Shown here: piece by piece, positions 51,408 through 60,133 of the stretch | How the letters are laid out: each line of letters opens with the position of its first letter | How positions within the stretch are numbered: position 1 is the first letter of the stretch | Assembly (NCBI GenBank): GCA_963846005.1 | Contig: CAWJUH010000002.1 | Location: forward strand, 62,001 to 126,000 | Direction of reading: 5' to 3' | Source of the DNA: CAVSUR01 sp963846005 | Lineage (GTDB): Bacteria; Actinomycetota; Actinomycetes; Streptosporangiales; Streptosporangiaceae | DNA length: 64,000 nucleotides | Program-made: the position numbers and the translations under genes | Notes under the pieces: generated by a model | Told to the model about the DNA's origin: nothing | Database searches by the model: none | The model's input: the letters and a program-made list of their open reading frames with translations, nothing else

Positions 51408-51868
51408 GTCGCGGAGCCTACCCGCCATGATCTCCGCCACCGCATCCGTCCCCCGGGCCCGCCGCCGGCCGCCTCATGCCCGCCGGCCACCTCATGAATG
51501 TGACATTGAGAGTCACCCAGCACCATGGATGTCACAGCCATGAGGTGCTGCGGGCGGCGGCGGCCGGGCGGCTGCGGGCCGGCTGGATGGCCGCGCCCGC
51601 CGGACTCCCCAGCATGCCCGGCGGGCGCGGCCGGCTCGGTGCGCCGGGCGCGGCGCTGATCTGCGCCCGGCGGTGCGCCTGGCCAGCTCATGCCCGGCAT
51701 CGTTTCCTTATTCGCCCCCGCATTCGCCAAGGTTCGGTCTGGGCCGGTGACGCCGCTGCCGGTTTTCGCCCGGACCCGCCGCGGTTGCCCCCTGGCCAGC
51801 CGCCGCATTCCCTACTATATTTATCGGGTTTTAGGCTCGCGTTACCTCCAAGCCGAGAGGATCTGACC
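51408..51868. other. divergent control region between metF and carbonic anhydrase
   Basis: About 460 bases without a gene. It holds family 2 palindrome copy B (51488-51547) and an AT-rich patch (TACTATATTTATCGGG around 51813-51828) that is the likely -10 region of the carbonic anhydrase gene. GAGAGGA lies just before its ATG. No other open frame shows a motif. Confidence 0.5.
51488..51547. repeat. dispersed palindromic element family 2, copy B
   Basis: The left arm CACCTCATGAATGTGACAT (51488-51506) and right arm ATGTCACAGCCATGAGGTG (51529-51547) pair over 19 bases with two mismatches. The centre is 22 bases, exactly as in copy A (14080-14137), and shares GTCACC and CCAT at the same places. 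Both copies lie in gaps between divergent genes. Confidence 0.75.
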
Positions 51869-52357
51869 ATGTCTGCCACCGACGACCTGATCGCGAACAA
51901 CAGCCGTTACGCCGAGTCGTTCTCCGGCCCGAAGCCGCTCCCGCCGTCGGCCGGGGTGGCCGTGGTCGCGTGCATGGACGCGCGGATCAACGTCTACGGC
52001 GTCCTCGGGCTGGAAGAGGGCCAGGCGCACGTCATCCGCAACGCCGGCGGGGTGATCACCGACGACGAGATCCGCTCGCTGGCGATCAGCCAGCGGCTGC
52101 TCGGCACGACCGAGATCATCCTGATCCACCACACCGACTGCGGCATGCTCACCTTCACCGACGACGGGTTCAAGGCCAGCATCGAGGCCGAGACCGGCAT
52201 CAAGCCGGGCTGGGCGGCGGAAGCGTTCAGCGACCTGGACGGGGACGTGCGCCAGTCGATCGCGCGGATCAAGGCCAGCCCGTTCATCCCGCACAAGGAG
52301 TCGGTGCGCGGCTTCGTCTTCGACGTCGCCACCGGAAAGCTCAGCGAGGTCGCCTGA
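51869..52357 (+). CDS. beta-carbonic anhydrase
   Basis: 162 residues. The zinc ligands and catalytic pair are clear: VVACMDARI (Cys35, Asp37, Arg39) and LIHHTDCGM (His88, Cys91). It interconverts carbon dioxide and bicarbonate in the cytoplasm. GAGAGGATC stands before the ATG at 51869. It is monocistronic, divergent from metF; an AT-rich promoter precedes it. Confidence 0.93.
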   Translation: MSATDDLIANNSRYAESFSGPKPLPPSAGVAVVACMDARINVYGVLGLEEGQAHVIRNAGGVITDDEIRSLAISQRLLGTTEIILIHHTDCGMLTFTDDGFKASIEAETGIKPGWAAEAFSDLDGDVRQSIARIKASPFIPHKESVRGFVFDVATGKLSEVA

Positions 52358-52363
52358 CCGCGG

Positions 52364-53297
52364 CTAGACGCCGGGCGGGTCGGGCTGGTCGCCCTGGTCT
52401 TCCCGCTCGGCCAGGAACTGCTCGAACTGGGCGCCGAGTTCGTCGGCGGTCGGCATCGAGTCGGGGTCGGCGGCCAGCAGTCCCTCGCCCCGGGCGGTAA
52501 AGGCGTCGAACTGCTCCTCCAGCGACCGGACGACCTCGGTGACCTCGTCGGATCCCTCGACCTGGCGGGCGATCTCCAGGTCGGTCCGGCGGGCTGCCTC
52601 GCGCAGCGCGTCGGCGGGCAGCGCCAGTCCGGTGGCGCGCTCGATGCTTTCCAGCAGGGTGACCGCGGCCGCCGGGTAGGCGGCCTGGGCCAGGTAGTGC
52701 GGCACGTGCACGGCGAACCCGATGGCGTCCCTGTCTTCCTCGCCGAGCTGCAGCTCGATCAGGGCGGCCGCGCTGCCGGGCACCTGCAGCCGGTCGACCA
52801 GCGGGCGGTAGCCCTCGACCAGGCCGCCGCGGGTCGCGTGCGCGGTGACCCCGAGCGGCCGGGTGTGCGGCACCGCCATCGGGATCCCGTGGAAGCCGGC
52901 CGCGAGGCGGACCTGCCGGCTGGCCGACAGCTGCCGCACCGCGCGGCTGAACAGCTGCCACTCCCGGTCCGGCTCCGGCCCGTTGAGCAGCAGGAACGGC
53001 TCGCCTGCGGCGTCCCGCAGCCGGGACAGCACCAGCTGCGGCGCGTCGTAGCTCTCCCAGCGGTCCTTGACGAAGGTCATCACCGGGCGCCGCGACCGGT
53101 AGTCGATCAGCGAGTCGACATCGAAGGCGGCGACCTCCTCGTGCTCCAGCGTGCTGGTCAGGTGGGCCGCCGCCAGCCGCGGCCCCGCCGGCGTCGATGA
53201 AGCCGTCCAGGTAATAGAGCATGACGACGTCACCGTCCGGGGCGGGCGCGCCGGGGAGCAGTTCGTAGAGTTCCGAAGGATCGCGTGCCACGCTCAC
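52364..53297 (-). CDS. PAC2-family protein (proteasome-assembly-chaperone-like); frame broken
   Basis: N-terminus ELYELLPGAPAPDGDVVMLYYLDGFIDAG from the start at 53297, then a frame shift at the CCCC run 53183-53186, and LAAAHLTSTLEHEEVAAFDVDSLIDYRSRRPVMTFVKDRWESY, LLLNGPEPDREWQLFSRAV, GFHGIPMAVPHTRPLGVTAHATR and a C-terminal helical tail. This is the actinobacterial PAC2 (DUF75) family, related to proteasome assembly chaperones. Removing one G/C in the run joins both parts. Function in actinomycetes is not settled. Confidence 0.85.
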
Positions 53298-53361
53298 AGC
53301 CTCTCCGCTCGCCCGTTGCTCCGCAAATCGAGCCTGGCCGCCGGGGCGCGCCCCGGCCGCC

Positions 53362-54018
53362 TCACCGGCCGGCGGAGCCGCCGCCGCGGCCCGCCGTGAA
53401 CTCCTCCCAGCGGGCGATCGTGCGCGGCAGTTCGGCCGCGACGAACTCGAAGTACCGCGCCGATTCGGTCATCCGGCGCCCGGCGGGCGTCTGCGCGCCG
53501 AGAATCTCGATGCCGTCCCGCATGGCCGCGGTCCAGCGCAGCATCAGCCGGTCGCGCATCCGCATCAGCTCCTGCCAGACGTTCTCCGGGATCCGGTAGT
53601 GATGCCGCCGCGAGCCTGGCTCGCTTTCCCGGCTGATCATCCCGACGCCGATCAGGTACCGCACGCCGCCGGAGACGGCCGCCGGGCTGGCCTGCAGCCG
53701 GGCGGCGAGATCGCCGGCGGTGAGCGAGTCGGCGTCGGAGACCAGCAGCGCCGTGAACACCCGGGCCGGCATCCGCGGGATCCCGGCCTCGGTCAGCACG
53801 GCCGAGAACCGCTCCACGAACCGGCCCACCTGCCCTGCATCCCGCTGCCCCGCGTCCCGCTGCCCTGCGTCCCGCTGCCCTGCGTCCCGCTGCCCCGCGT
53901 CCCGCTGGCTCGCGCCGCGCTGGCTCGCGTCCCCCTGCTCTGCGCGCCCCTGCCCCGCGCCCGGCTGACCCGGCGCGGGGGCGAGGCCCGGCTCGCGCCC
54001 GACGGCGGCCTCGGCCAC
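53362..54018 (-). CDS. GbsR/MarR-type transcriptional regulator
   Basis: 218 residues. The winged helix reads IPRMPARVFTALLVSDADSLTAGDLAARLQASPAAVSGGVRYLIGVGMISRESEPGSRRHHYRIPENVW, then a helical dimerisation tail. The leader contains five QRDAG units from a 15-bp tandem repeat. I choose the GTG at 54018 because AGGAGG stands before it at correct spacing; an open frame extends upstream. It is divergent from an ABC exporter it probably represses, with an operator between them. Confidence 0.87.
   Translation of the reverse strand: MAEAAVGREPGLAPAPGQPGAGQGRAEQGDASQRGASQRDAGQRDAGQRDAGQRDAGQRDAGQVGRFVERFSAVLTEAGIPRMPARVFTALLVSDADSLTAGDLAARLQASPAAVSGGVRYLIGVGMISRESEPGSRRHHYRIPENVWQELMRMRDRLMLRWTAAMRDGIEILGAQTPAGRRMTESARYFEFVAAELPRTIARWEEFTAGRGGGSAGR
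53836..53930 (-). repeat. 15-bp in-frame repeat in the regulator leader
   Basis: At least five units of 15 bases (CCTGCGTCCCGCTGC-type) encode QRDAG on the minus strand, followed by diverged units that give QRGAS and QGDAS. Confidence 0.8.
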
Positions 54019-54066
54019 GGCGGCGCCTCCTTTCGGCCCGGCTTCCGGCCTATCATCTTCTGTAGA

Positions 54067-54095
54067 TTCACGAATTTGTGAAACAAGTGTATATT
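54067..54095 (+). promoter_or_regulatory. exporter promoter with embedded palindromic operator
   Basis: TTCACG (54067-54072) and TATATT (54090-54095) have a 17-base spacer. The perfect palindrome TTCAC-N6-GTGAA (54067-54082) overlaps the -35 and spacer. The ATG at 54103 lies only seven bases after the -10 and has no Shine-Dalgarno, so the mRNA is probably leaderless. A repressor bound to the palindrome would block this promoter and probably the divergent one. Confidence 0.65.
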
Positions 54096-54102
54096 CTGAA
54101 GC

Positions 54103-55026
54103 ATGGGTGAGGCAATCGCCGTCACCGGGCTGCGCAAGTCCTTCGGCAAGACCATCGCGCTTGACGGCCTCGACCTGATCGTGGCCGAGGGCGAAGTCCA
54201 CGGCTTCCTCGGCCCCAACGGGGCCGGCAAGACCACCACCATCCGCATCCTGCTCGGGCTGCTGCGCGCCGGCGGCGGCACCGCCCGGCTGCTGGGCGGC
54301 GACCCGTGGGCGCAGGCCACCGCCTTGCACCGGCGGCTGGCCTACGTGCCGGGCGACGTGACGCTGTGGCCCGGGTTCACCGGCGGCGAGGTCATCGACC
54401 TGCTCGGCCGGCTGCGCGGCGGCATGGACCCGGCCCGCCGGGACGCCCTGATCGAGCGGTTCGAGCTCGACCCGCGCAAGCGGGCCCGGGCCTACTCCAA
54501 GGGCAACCGGCAGAAGGTCGCGCTGATCTCGGCGCTGGCCTCCGACGCCGAATTGCTCCTGCTGGACGAGCCGACGGCGGGCCTGGACCCGCTGATGGAG
54601 GCGGTCTTCCGCAGCTGCGTGGAAGAGGAGCGCCAGCGCGGCCGGACCGTGCTGCTGTCCAGCCACATCCTGTCCGAGGTCGAGGCGCTGTGCGACCGGG
54701 TGACGATCATCCGGTCGGGCCGGACGGTCGAATCCGGCAGCCTGGCCGACCTGCGGCACCTGACCAGGACCTCGGTGACCGCCGAGCTGGCCGGGCCGCC
54801 CGCCCGGCTCGACCAGCTGCCCGGCCTGCACAGCCTGGACGTCGAGGGCACCCGGGTCTCCTGCGAGATCGACACCGACCAGCTCGACGGGCTGCTGCGC
54901 CAGCTCACCGCGGCCGGGGTGCGCAGCCTGACCAGCAGGCCGCCGACGCTGGAGGAGCTGTTCCTGCGGCACTACGCGGGCGACGGCACGGCCGCGCCCG
55001 CCGCGCCGGGCGGGGCCCGGACATGA
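54103..55026 (+). CDS. ABC exporter ATP-binding protein
   Basis: 307 residues: Walker A GPNGAGKTTTIRIL, Q-loop region YVPGDVTLWPG, a weak signature ARAYSKGNRQKVALISAL, Walker B LLLLDEPTAGLDP and H-loop SSHILSEVEALCD. The long C-terminal region (about 215-307) is typical of the exporter class (CcmA-like/drug type). The ATG at 54103 is probably at the mRNA 5' end. It ends ATGA-overlapped with the permease. Confidence 0.92.
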   Translation: MGEAIAVTGLRKSFGKTIALDGLDLIVAEGEVHGFLGPNGAGKTTTIRILLGLLRAGGGTARLLGGDPWAQATALHRRLAYVPGDVTLWPGFTGGEVIDLLGRLRGGMDPARRDALIERFELDPRKRARAYSKGNRQKVALISALASDAELLLLDEPTAGLDPLMEAVFRSCVEEERQRGRTVLLSSHILSEVEALCDRVTIIRSGRTVESGSLADLRHLTRTSVTAELAGPPARLDQLPGLHSLDVEGTRVSCEIDTDQLDGLLRQLTAAGVRSLTSRPPTLEELFLRHYAGDGTAAPAAPGGART

Positions 55027-56684
55027 CCGGCCCGGCGGCCGTGGCCGCGGCGGGCGCGCCGCCGCGGGCCGGGGAAGGCCGCCGCGGCGCCGCCCTGGCC
55101 GGGACCGCGGCGCTGGCCCGGCTCGCGCTGCGCCGCGACCGGGTCATGTTGGCGGCCTGGGTATACATCCTGACCGCCCTGGTGGCCGGCACGGCCTACA
55201 GCTTCCGCACGCTGTACCCGACGCAGGCCGGCCGGGCCGAGTTCGCCGTCACCGCCGGGCACAACCCGGCGCTGCTGTCGTTCTACGGCCCGCTGTACGG
55301 CAACTCGCTCGGATCGCTGACCGCCTGGCGCTACGGCGCGCTGGCCGCGGCCGGCGCCGCCCTGATGTCGGTGTTCCTGGTGGTCCGCCACACCCGCGGC
55401 GACGAGGAGACCGGCCGGCTGGAGCTGGTCGGGTCGACCGCGGTCGGGCGGCACGCCGCGCTCGCGGCCGCGCTGGCGACCGCCGCCGCCGCCAACGTCG
55501 TCATGGCGGCGGCGATGAGCGCCGCGCTGATCGCGCTGCGGTTGCCGGCCGCCGGGTCCATCGCGCTGGCCAGCGCGATCGCCTGCTGCGGGCTGGCGTT
55601 CACCGGCATCGCCGCGGCCGGGGCGCAGCTGGCCCAGACCGGGCGCGGCGCCCGGGGGCTGGCCATCGGGGCGCTCGGCGTGGCCTACCTGCTGCGCGCG
55701 GCCGGCGATTCGGCCGCGGCCGCCGGGCCGCGCTGGCTGAGCTGGCTGTCGCCGGTCGGCTGGGCCGAGCTGATCCGGGCGTTCGGCGCCGTGCGCTGGT
55801 GGACCCTGGCGCTGCCGGCTGCGCTGGCCGTGGCGGCCACCGCGGCGGCGGCGGTGCTGGCCGCCCGCCGTGACTATGACGCCGGCGTGCTGCCGCAGCG
55901 GCCGGGCCCGCCCCGGGCCGCGGCGTTCCTGCGCAGCCCGTTCGCGCTGGCCTGGCGGCTGCAGCGCGGCAGCTTGCTGGCCTGGACGGCCGGGGCGCTG
56001 GTGTACGGCGTGATCATCGGGGGCGCGGCCAAGGGCATCGGCGGGCTGCTGAGCAGCCCGGAGATCCGGCACATCATGGCCAGGCTCGGCGGCACCGCCG
56101 CGCTGACCGACAGCTACCTCGCGGCGATCATGGGCATCAGCGGGCTGATCGTGGCGGGCTACGCGGTGGCCGCCGTGCTGCGGCTGCGCGCCGAGGAGAC
56201 CGCGGGCCGGGCGGACCCGGTACTCGCCACCGGCACCGGCCGGATCGGCTGGGGACTGTCGCACCTGGTCATCGCGGCCGGCGGGACGGTGCTGATCCTG
56301 GCCGCCACCGGTCTCGGCGCGGGCCTCGGCTACGGGTACCGGCCGGCCGGCGGCGGCGGCAAGGTCGCGGCGCTGATCGGCGCCGCCCTGGTGCAGGCGC
56401 CGGGCGCGCTGGTCATCGCCGGGCTGGCGATGGCAATCCTGGGCCTGGCGCCGCGGGCCGCCGTCGCGGCCAGCTGGACCGTGCTCGGCGCGGCCGCGGC
56501 GTTGCTGCTGCTCGGCTCCGCCCTGTCGCTGTCGCACTGGATCATGGACGTCTCGCCGTTCACCCACCTGCCCAAGCTGCCCGGCGGGCAGGTCAGCGCG
56601 GCCGCGCTGGCCTGGCTGGCCGGGATCGCGGTCGCCCTCGCGCTGGCCGGGCTGGCCGGGCTGCGCCGCCGCGACCTCGGCTGA
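55023..56684 (+). CDS. ABC exporter permease (tetronasin-resistance-like)
   Basis: 553 residues with two blocks of about six membrane helices, each preceded by an amphipathic RLALRRDR/WRLQRGSLLAWT type segment. Such one-chain permeases of the TnrB/exporter type pair with CcmA-like ATPases and often give resistance to polyethers or other toxic compounds. The ATG at 55023 overlaps the ATPase stop. The substrate is unknown; co-regulation with the GbsR-type protein supports response to a small molecule. Confidence 0.88.
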   Translation: MTGPAAVAAAGAPPRAGEGRRGAALAGTAALARLALRRDRVMLAAWVYILTALVAGTAYSFRTLYPTQAGRAEFAVTAGHNPALLSFYGPLYGNSLGSLTAWRYGALAAAGAALMSVFLVVRHTRGDEETGRLELVGSTAVGRHAALAAALATAAAANVVMAAAMSAALIALRLPAAGSIALASAIACCGLAFTGIAAAGAQLAQTGRGARGLAIGALGVAYLLRAAGDSAAAAGPRWLSWLSPVGWAELIRAFGAVRWWTLALPAALAVAATAAAAVLAARRDYDAGVLPQRPGPPRAAAFLRSPFALAWRLQRGSLLAWTAGALVYGVIIGGAAKGIGGLLSSPEIRHIMARLGGTAALTDSYLAAIMGISGLIVAGYAVAAVLRLRAEETAGRADPVLATGTGRIGWGLSHLVIAAGGTVLILAATGLGAGLGYGYRPAGGGGKVAALIGAALVQAPGALVIAGLAMAILGLAPRAAVAASWTVLGAAAALLLLGSALSLSHWIMDVSPFTHLPKLPGGQVSAAALAWLAGIAVALALAGLAGLRRRDLG

Positions 56685-56740
56685 CCGGGAATCCCGGCCG
56701 CGCCGCGGTCGTTGCACTTGCCGTCCGCGAAAGGTTAGTT

Positions 56741-56816
56741 GCTGTCAGCAAATGATATCTGGCCGGCGGATCATCAGCGGATGATCCGCGGACGAGACGC
56801 CGCTGTCAGCGGATGA
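56741..56816 (+). promoter_or_regulatory. palindrome and direct repeats upstream of the MFS exporter
   Basis: GCGGATCATC (56766-56775) and GATGATCCGC (56780-56789) form a perfect ten-base-arm palindrome with an AGCG centre. The motif TCAGCRRATGA occurs three times: in GCTGTCAGCAAATGA (56741-56755), in the palindrome, and in GCTGTCAGCGGATGA (56802-56816). This looks like a multi-site operator for the exporter gene that follows. No local repressor gene is found. Confidence 0.5.
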
Positions 56817-56844
56817 GAGCCCAGGGACGGGGAAGCGCCGCCGC

Positions 56845-58293
56845 ATGAGCCCTGACGAGCTGAGCCGCCAGCGCCGGTACCTGGTGCTGTCGATCTGCTG
56901 CATGAGCCTGCTCATCGTGGGCCTGGACTCCACCATCGTGAACGTGGCGCTGCCCGCCATCCAGCGCGAGCTGCACGCCCAGGTGTCCGGCCTGCAGTGG
57001 ACCATCGACGCCTACACGCTGGTGCTGGCCAGCCTGCTGATGCTGTCCGGCTCTACCGCCGACCGGGTCGGCCGCAAGCGCACCTTCATGACCGGGCTGA
57101 CGGTGTTCACGCTGGGCTCGCTGGCCTGCAGCCTGGCCCCGAGCCTGGGCTGGCTGGTGGTCTTCCGGATGCTGCAGGCCATCGGCGGCTCGATGCTCAA
57201 CCCGGTGGCCATGTCGATCATCACCAATACCTTCACCGACCCGGCCGAGCGGGCCCGCGCCATCGGCATCTGGGGCGGGGTGGTCGGGCTGTCCATGGCG
57301 CTCGGCCCGATCGTCGGCGGCGCGCTGGTCGACACGGTCGGCTGGCGCGGCATCTTCTGGGTGAACATCCCGGTCGGCCTGACCGCGCTGGTGCTCACCG
57401 GGCTGTTCGTGCCGGAATCGCGGGCCGCCCGGGGCCGCCGGCCCGACCCGGTGGGCCAGCTCATCATCATCGTGCTGCTCGCCTCGCTCACCTACGCGAT
57501 CATCGAGGGGCCCGGCGCGGGCTGGGGCTCGGCGCGGATCGCCGGCTGCTTCGCGCTGGCCGTGCTCGCGCTGCTCGCGCTGATCTGGTACGAGCCGCGG
57601 CGCGAGGAGCCGCTGCTGGACCTGCGCTTCTTCCGCAGCGCCCCGTTCACGGGCGCGACCGTGATCGCGGTCTGCGCGTTCGCCGCGCTCAGCGGCTTCC
57701 TGTTCATCTCCACCCTGTACCTGCAGGACGTGCGCGGCTACTCGCCGCTGCACGCGGGCCTGTACATGCTGCCGATGGCCGTGATGACCGTGATCTTCGC
57801 CCCGCTGTCGGGCCGGATCGTGGGCGCCCGCGGCACCCGGCTGCCGCTGCTCGTGGCCGGCCTCGGCATCACCGCGGCCGGGGTGATGCTGACCCGGCTG
57901 GCCGGCGGCACGGCCATCGGCTGGCTGGTGGCCGCCTACGTGATCTTCGGCATCGGGTTCGGGATGGTGAACGCCCCGATCACCAACACGGCGGTCTCGG
58001 GCATGCCGCGCTCGCAGGCCGGCGTGGCCGCGGCCATCGCCTCCACCAGCCGGCAGGTGGGCGGCTCGCTCGGGGTGGCGGTGGTCGGCTCCGCGGTGCT
58101 GTCCGCGCTGGCCGGCCCGTTCCGGACGGGGTTCGCGCAGGCCAGTCACGTCGGCTGGTGGATCGTGGCGGGCTGCGGGCTGGCCGTGCTGCTGGTGGGG
58201 CTGCTGACCAGCGGCCGGTGGGCCCGGCAGACCGCGCAGCTGACCGCCGACCGGCTGATGCCCGGCACCGCGGTGCCCGCCGCCGCGCCCTGA
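56845..58293 (+). CDS. MFS drug exporter, DHA2 (14-helix) type
   Basis: 482 residues with 14 hydrophobic helices. The first helix ends LDSTIVNVALPAIQREL, the DHA2 signature; helix 2-3 loop GSTADRVGRKRTF is motif A; LGPIVGGALVDTVGWRGIFWVNIPVG is the motif C region. It exports cationic or lipophilic compounds using the proton gradient. GGGAAG stands upstream of the ATG at 56845. Regulatory repeats precede it. Confidence 0.93.
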   Translation: MSPDELSRQRRYLVLSICCMSLLIVGLDSTIVNVALPAIQRELHAQVSGLQWTIDAYTLVLASLLMLSGSTADRVGRKRTFMTGLTVFTLGSLACSLAPSLGWLVVFRMLQAIGGSMLNPVAMSIITNTFTDPAERARAIGIWGGVVGLSMALGPIVGGALVDTVGWRGIFWVNIPVGLTALVLTGLFVPESRAARGRRPDPVGQLIIIVLLASLTYAIIEGPGAGWGSARIAGCFALAVLALLALIWYEPRREEPLLDLRFFRSAPFTGATVIAVCAFAALSGFLFISTLYLQDVRGYSPLHAGLYMLPMAVMTVIFAPLSGRIVGARGTRLPLLVAGLGITAAGVMLTRLAGGTAIGWLVAAYVIFGIGFGMVNAPITNTAVSGMPRSQAGVAAAIASTSRQVGGSLGVAVVGSAVLSALAGPFRTGFAQASHVGWWIVAGCGLAVLLVGLLTSGRWARQTAQLTADRLMPGTAVPAAAP

Positions 58294-58479
58294 CCGCTAC
58301 CGGGCGATCCCTGATCACCGCGCGGGCGCGCTGGCGCCCCGGTTCACCCTGGGCGGTTAAACCGGCCGCAACCCCGGAACCGGTCCGGCCGTCTGTGTGA
58401 TGCTGGGGGACGGCGTCACGCCCGGGCACGGGCAGTGGCCGCTGGTAGCCGCGACCCGAAGGCTCAGAGAGGCGGAGCA

Positions 58480-59772
58480 TTGCATACAGGCCAGCCCCGA
58501 TCCGGTCACCGGTCCAGGCTGCGGATCGGCGCGGCCATCGCGGTCGTGCTCGCGCTGGCCGCCGGCGGGGCCTGGTGGGCGGTGGCCGGGCGCGGCCCGG
58601 TGATCCGCCATCACGGGGTGCTGATGACCTCCTCGGGGCGCGCGCCGGGCCGGCATGACGCCGCGCAGGCCACGCCCGGCAGCGCCGCGGGCAGCGGGAA
58701 GGCCACCCGGTCGCAGCCGGCCGGCGGCGCGGCCGCGGCCGCGATCGCGAAGATCAGCCAGCTGACCGGCCCGCAGCTGGCCGGCCAGCGGGTGATCTAC
58801 AGCTACAGCGGGCTGAACCCGCCAGCCCAGCTGCTGCAGCTGATCCGGCACGGCCAGGCGGCCGGCGTCATCTTCTTCACCCAGAACATCTCCTCGCCGG
58901 CGCAGATCGCCGCGGTGGCCAGGGAGCTGGAGCAGGCCAGCGCCAGCCCGGGCAACCCGGTCCGGCTGCCGCTGCTGCTGATGACCGACCAGGAGGGCGG
59001 CGAGGTCAGGCGGCTGCCCGGCCCGCCCTATCTGTCGGAGAAGCAGATCGGCGAGTCCGCGCACCCGGCCGCGCAGGCCCGGCTGGCCGGCCGCGGCGCG
59101 GCCGCGAACCTGCGCAGCGCCGGCCTGAACGTCGACCTGGCCCCGGTACTGGACGTCTACCGCCAGCCCGGCAACTTCATCGACCAGTTCGGCCGCTCCT
59201 ACAGCAGCAGCCCGCACCAGGTGTCCTACCTCGGCGCTGACTTCATCGGCGCGCTGCAGCGCGGCGGGGTGGCGGCCACCGCGAAGCACTTCCCCGGCCT
59301 CGGCGCGGCCGCCACCAGCCAGGACACCGACGAGCGGCCGGTCACGCTGAACCTGACGGCCAGCCAGATCCGCGGCACCGACGAGCAGCCCTACGGCGCG
59401 GCCATTGCCGCCGGGACCAGGCTGGTCATGCTGTCCTGGGCGCGCTACCCGGCGCTGGCGCCGCGCCCGGCCGGGCTGTCCAAGACGATCGTGCAGGGCG
59501 AGCTGCGCGGCCGGCTGGGCTTCACGGGCGTGACGATCACCGACGCGCTGGAGGCCGGGGCGCTGCGGCCCTACGGCGGGATCCCCCGCCGCGCCGTGCT
59601 GGCGGCCGGGGCGGGCATGCAGCTGCTGCTCTGCTCCGGCCAGGACGTGACCGAGGGCATCCAGGCCCGCGGCGCGCTGGCCGCCAGCTACGCCAGCGGC
59701 GCGCTGCGCCGCGCCGCGTTCCGCGCGGATGTGGCCGCGATTCTCACGCTGCGCGCCTCGCTGCCGCGCTGA
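58480..59772 (+). CDS. glycoside hydrolase family 3 protein (beta-N-acetylhexosaminidase/NagZ-like)
   Basis: 430 residues. An N-terminal membrane segment (IGAAIAVVLALAAGGAWWAVAG) anchors or exports it. The GH3 domain has VIFFTQNISSPAQIA, LLMTDQEGGEVRRLPG, NVDLAPVLDVYRQPGNFI, ATAKHFPGLGAAATSQDTDERP, VMLSWARYPALAP and the nucleophile region VTITDALEAGAL. NagZ enzymes release N-acetylglucosamine from peptidoglycan fragments. I choose the TTG at 58480, which follows GAGAGGCGGAG; a GTG at 58435 is possible. Confidence 0.88.
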   Translation: MHTGQPRSGHRSRLRIGAAIAVVLALAAGGAWWAVAGRGPVIRHHGVLMTSSGRAPGRHDAAQATPGSAAGSGKATRSQPAGGAAAAAIAKISQLTGPQLAGQRVIYSYSGLNPPAQLLQLIRHGQAAGVIFFTQNISSPAQIAAVARELEQASASPGNPVRLPLLLMTDQEGGEVRRLPGPPYLSEKQIGESAHPAAQARLAGRGAAANLRSAGLNVDLAPVLDVYRQPGNFIDQFGRSYSSSPHQVSYLGADFIGALQRGGVAATAKHFPGLGAAATSQDTDERPVTLNLTASQIRGTDEQPYGAAIAAGTRLVMLSWARYPALAPRPAGLSKTIVQGELRGRLGFTGVTITDALEAGALRPYGGIPRRAVLAAGAGMQLLLCSGQDVTEGIQARGALAASYASGALRRAAFRADVAAILTLRASLPR

Positions 59773-59798
59773 CTGACCGGGTACCGGCCAGCCCGGTC

Positions 59799-59842
59799 AG
59801 GGCCGCTCGCTCAGGACCGCTCGCTCAGGACCGCTCGCTCAG
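59799..59842 (+). repeat. 14-bp tandem repeat, three units
   Basis: Three units of CCGCTCGCTCAGGA-type sequence at the gap between the GH3 and CsoR-type genes, ending inside the CsoR-type gene's stop. Confidence 0.7.
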
Positions 59843-60099
59843 GCGAGCGCGAGGAACAGCCGCTCCAGCTCATCCTGGCTCATCGAGGCCGGCTCCCCGC
59901 CGGCCAGGCACTGGCGCATGCCGCTGGCCACGATCTTGAACCCGGCCCGGTCGAGGGCCCGCGACACCGCGGCCAGCTGCGTCACCACGTCCTTGCAGTC
60001 ACGGCCCGACTCGATCATCGAGATCACGCCGGCCAGCTGTCCCTGCGCGCGGCGCAGCCGGTTGAGCACGGCGCCCACCGCTTCCTCGTCGACGGTCAT
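59839..60099 (-). CDS. CsoR/CstR-family repressor, probable persulfide sensor
   Basis: 86 residues of the four-helix CsoR (DUF156) fold: LNRLRRAQGQLAGVISMIESGRDCKDVVTQLAAVSRALDRAGFKIV. Copper-type CsoR needs Cys-His-Cys; here Cys35 and Cys64 are present but the His position (four before Cys64) is Gly60. Loss of that His with two Cys kept is the pattern of CstR-like sensors of persulfide or other sulfur species. The next gene is thioredoxin, which fits. The ATG at 60099 was chosen as the start of the conserved domain. Confidence 0.85.
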   Translation of the reverse strand: MTVDEEAVGAVLNRLRRAQGQLAGVISMIESGRDCKDVVTQLAAVSRALDRAGFKIVASGMRQCLAGGEPASMSQDELERLFLALA

Positions 60100-60133
60100 C
60101 GGCCGCCCTCCGTTCCGGTTCTCGCTCCGATGG

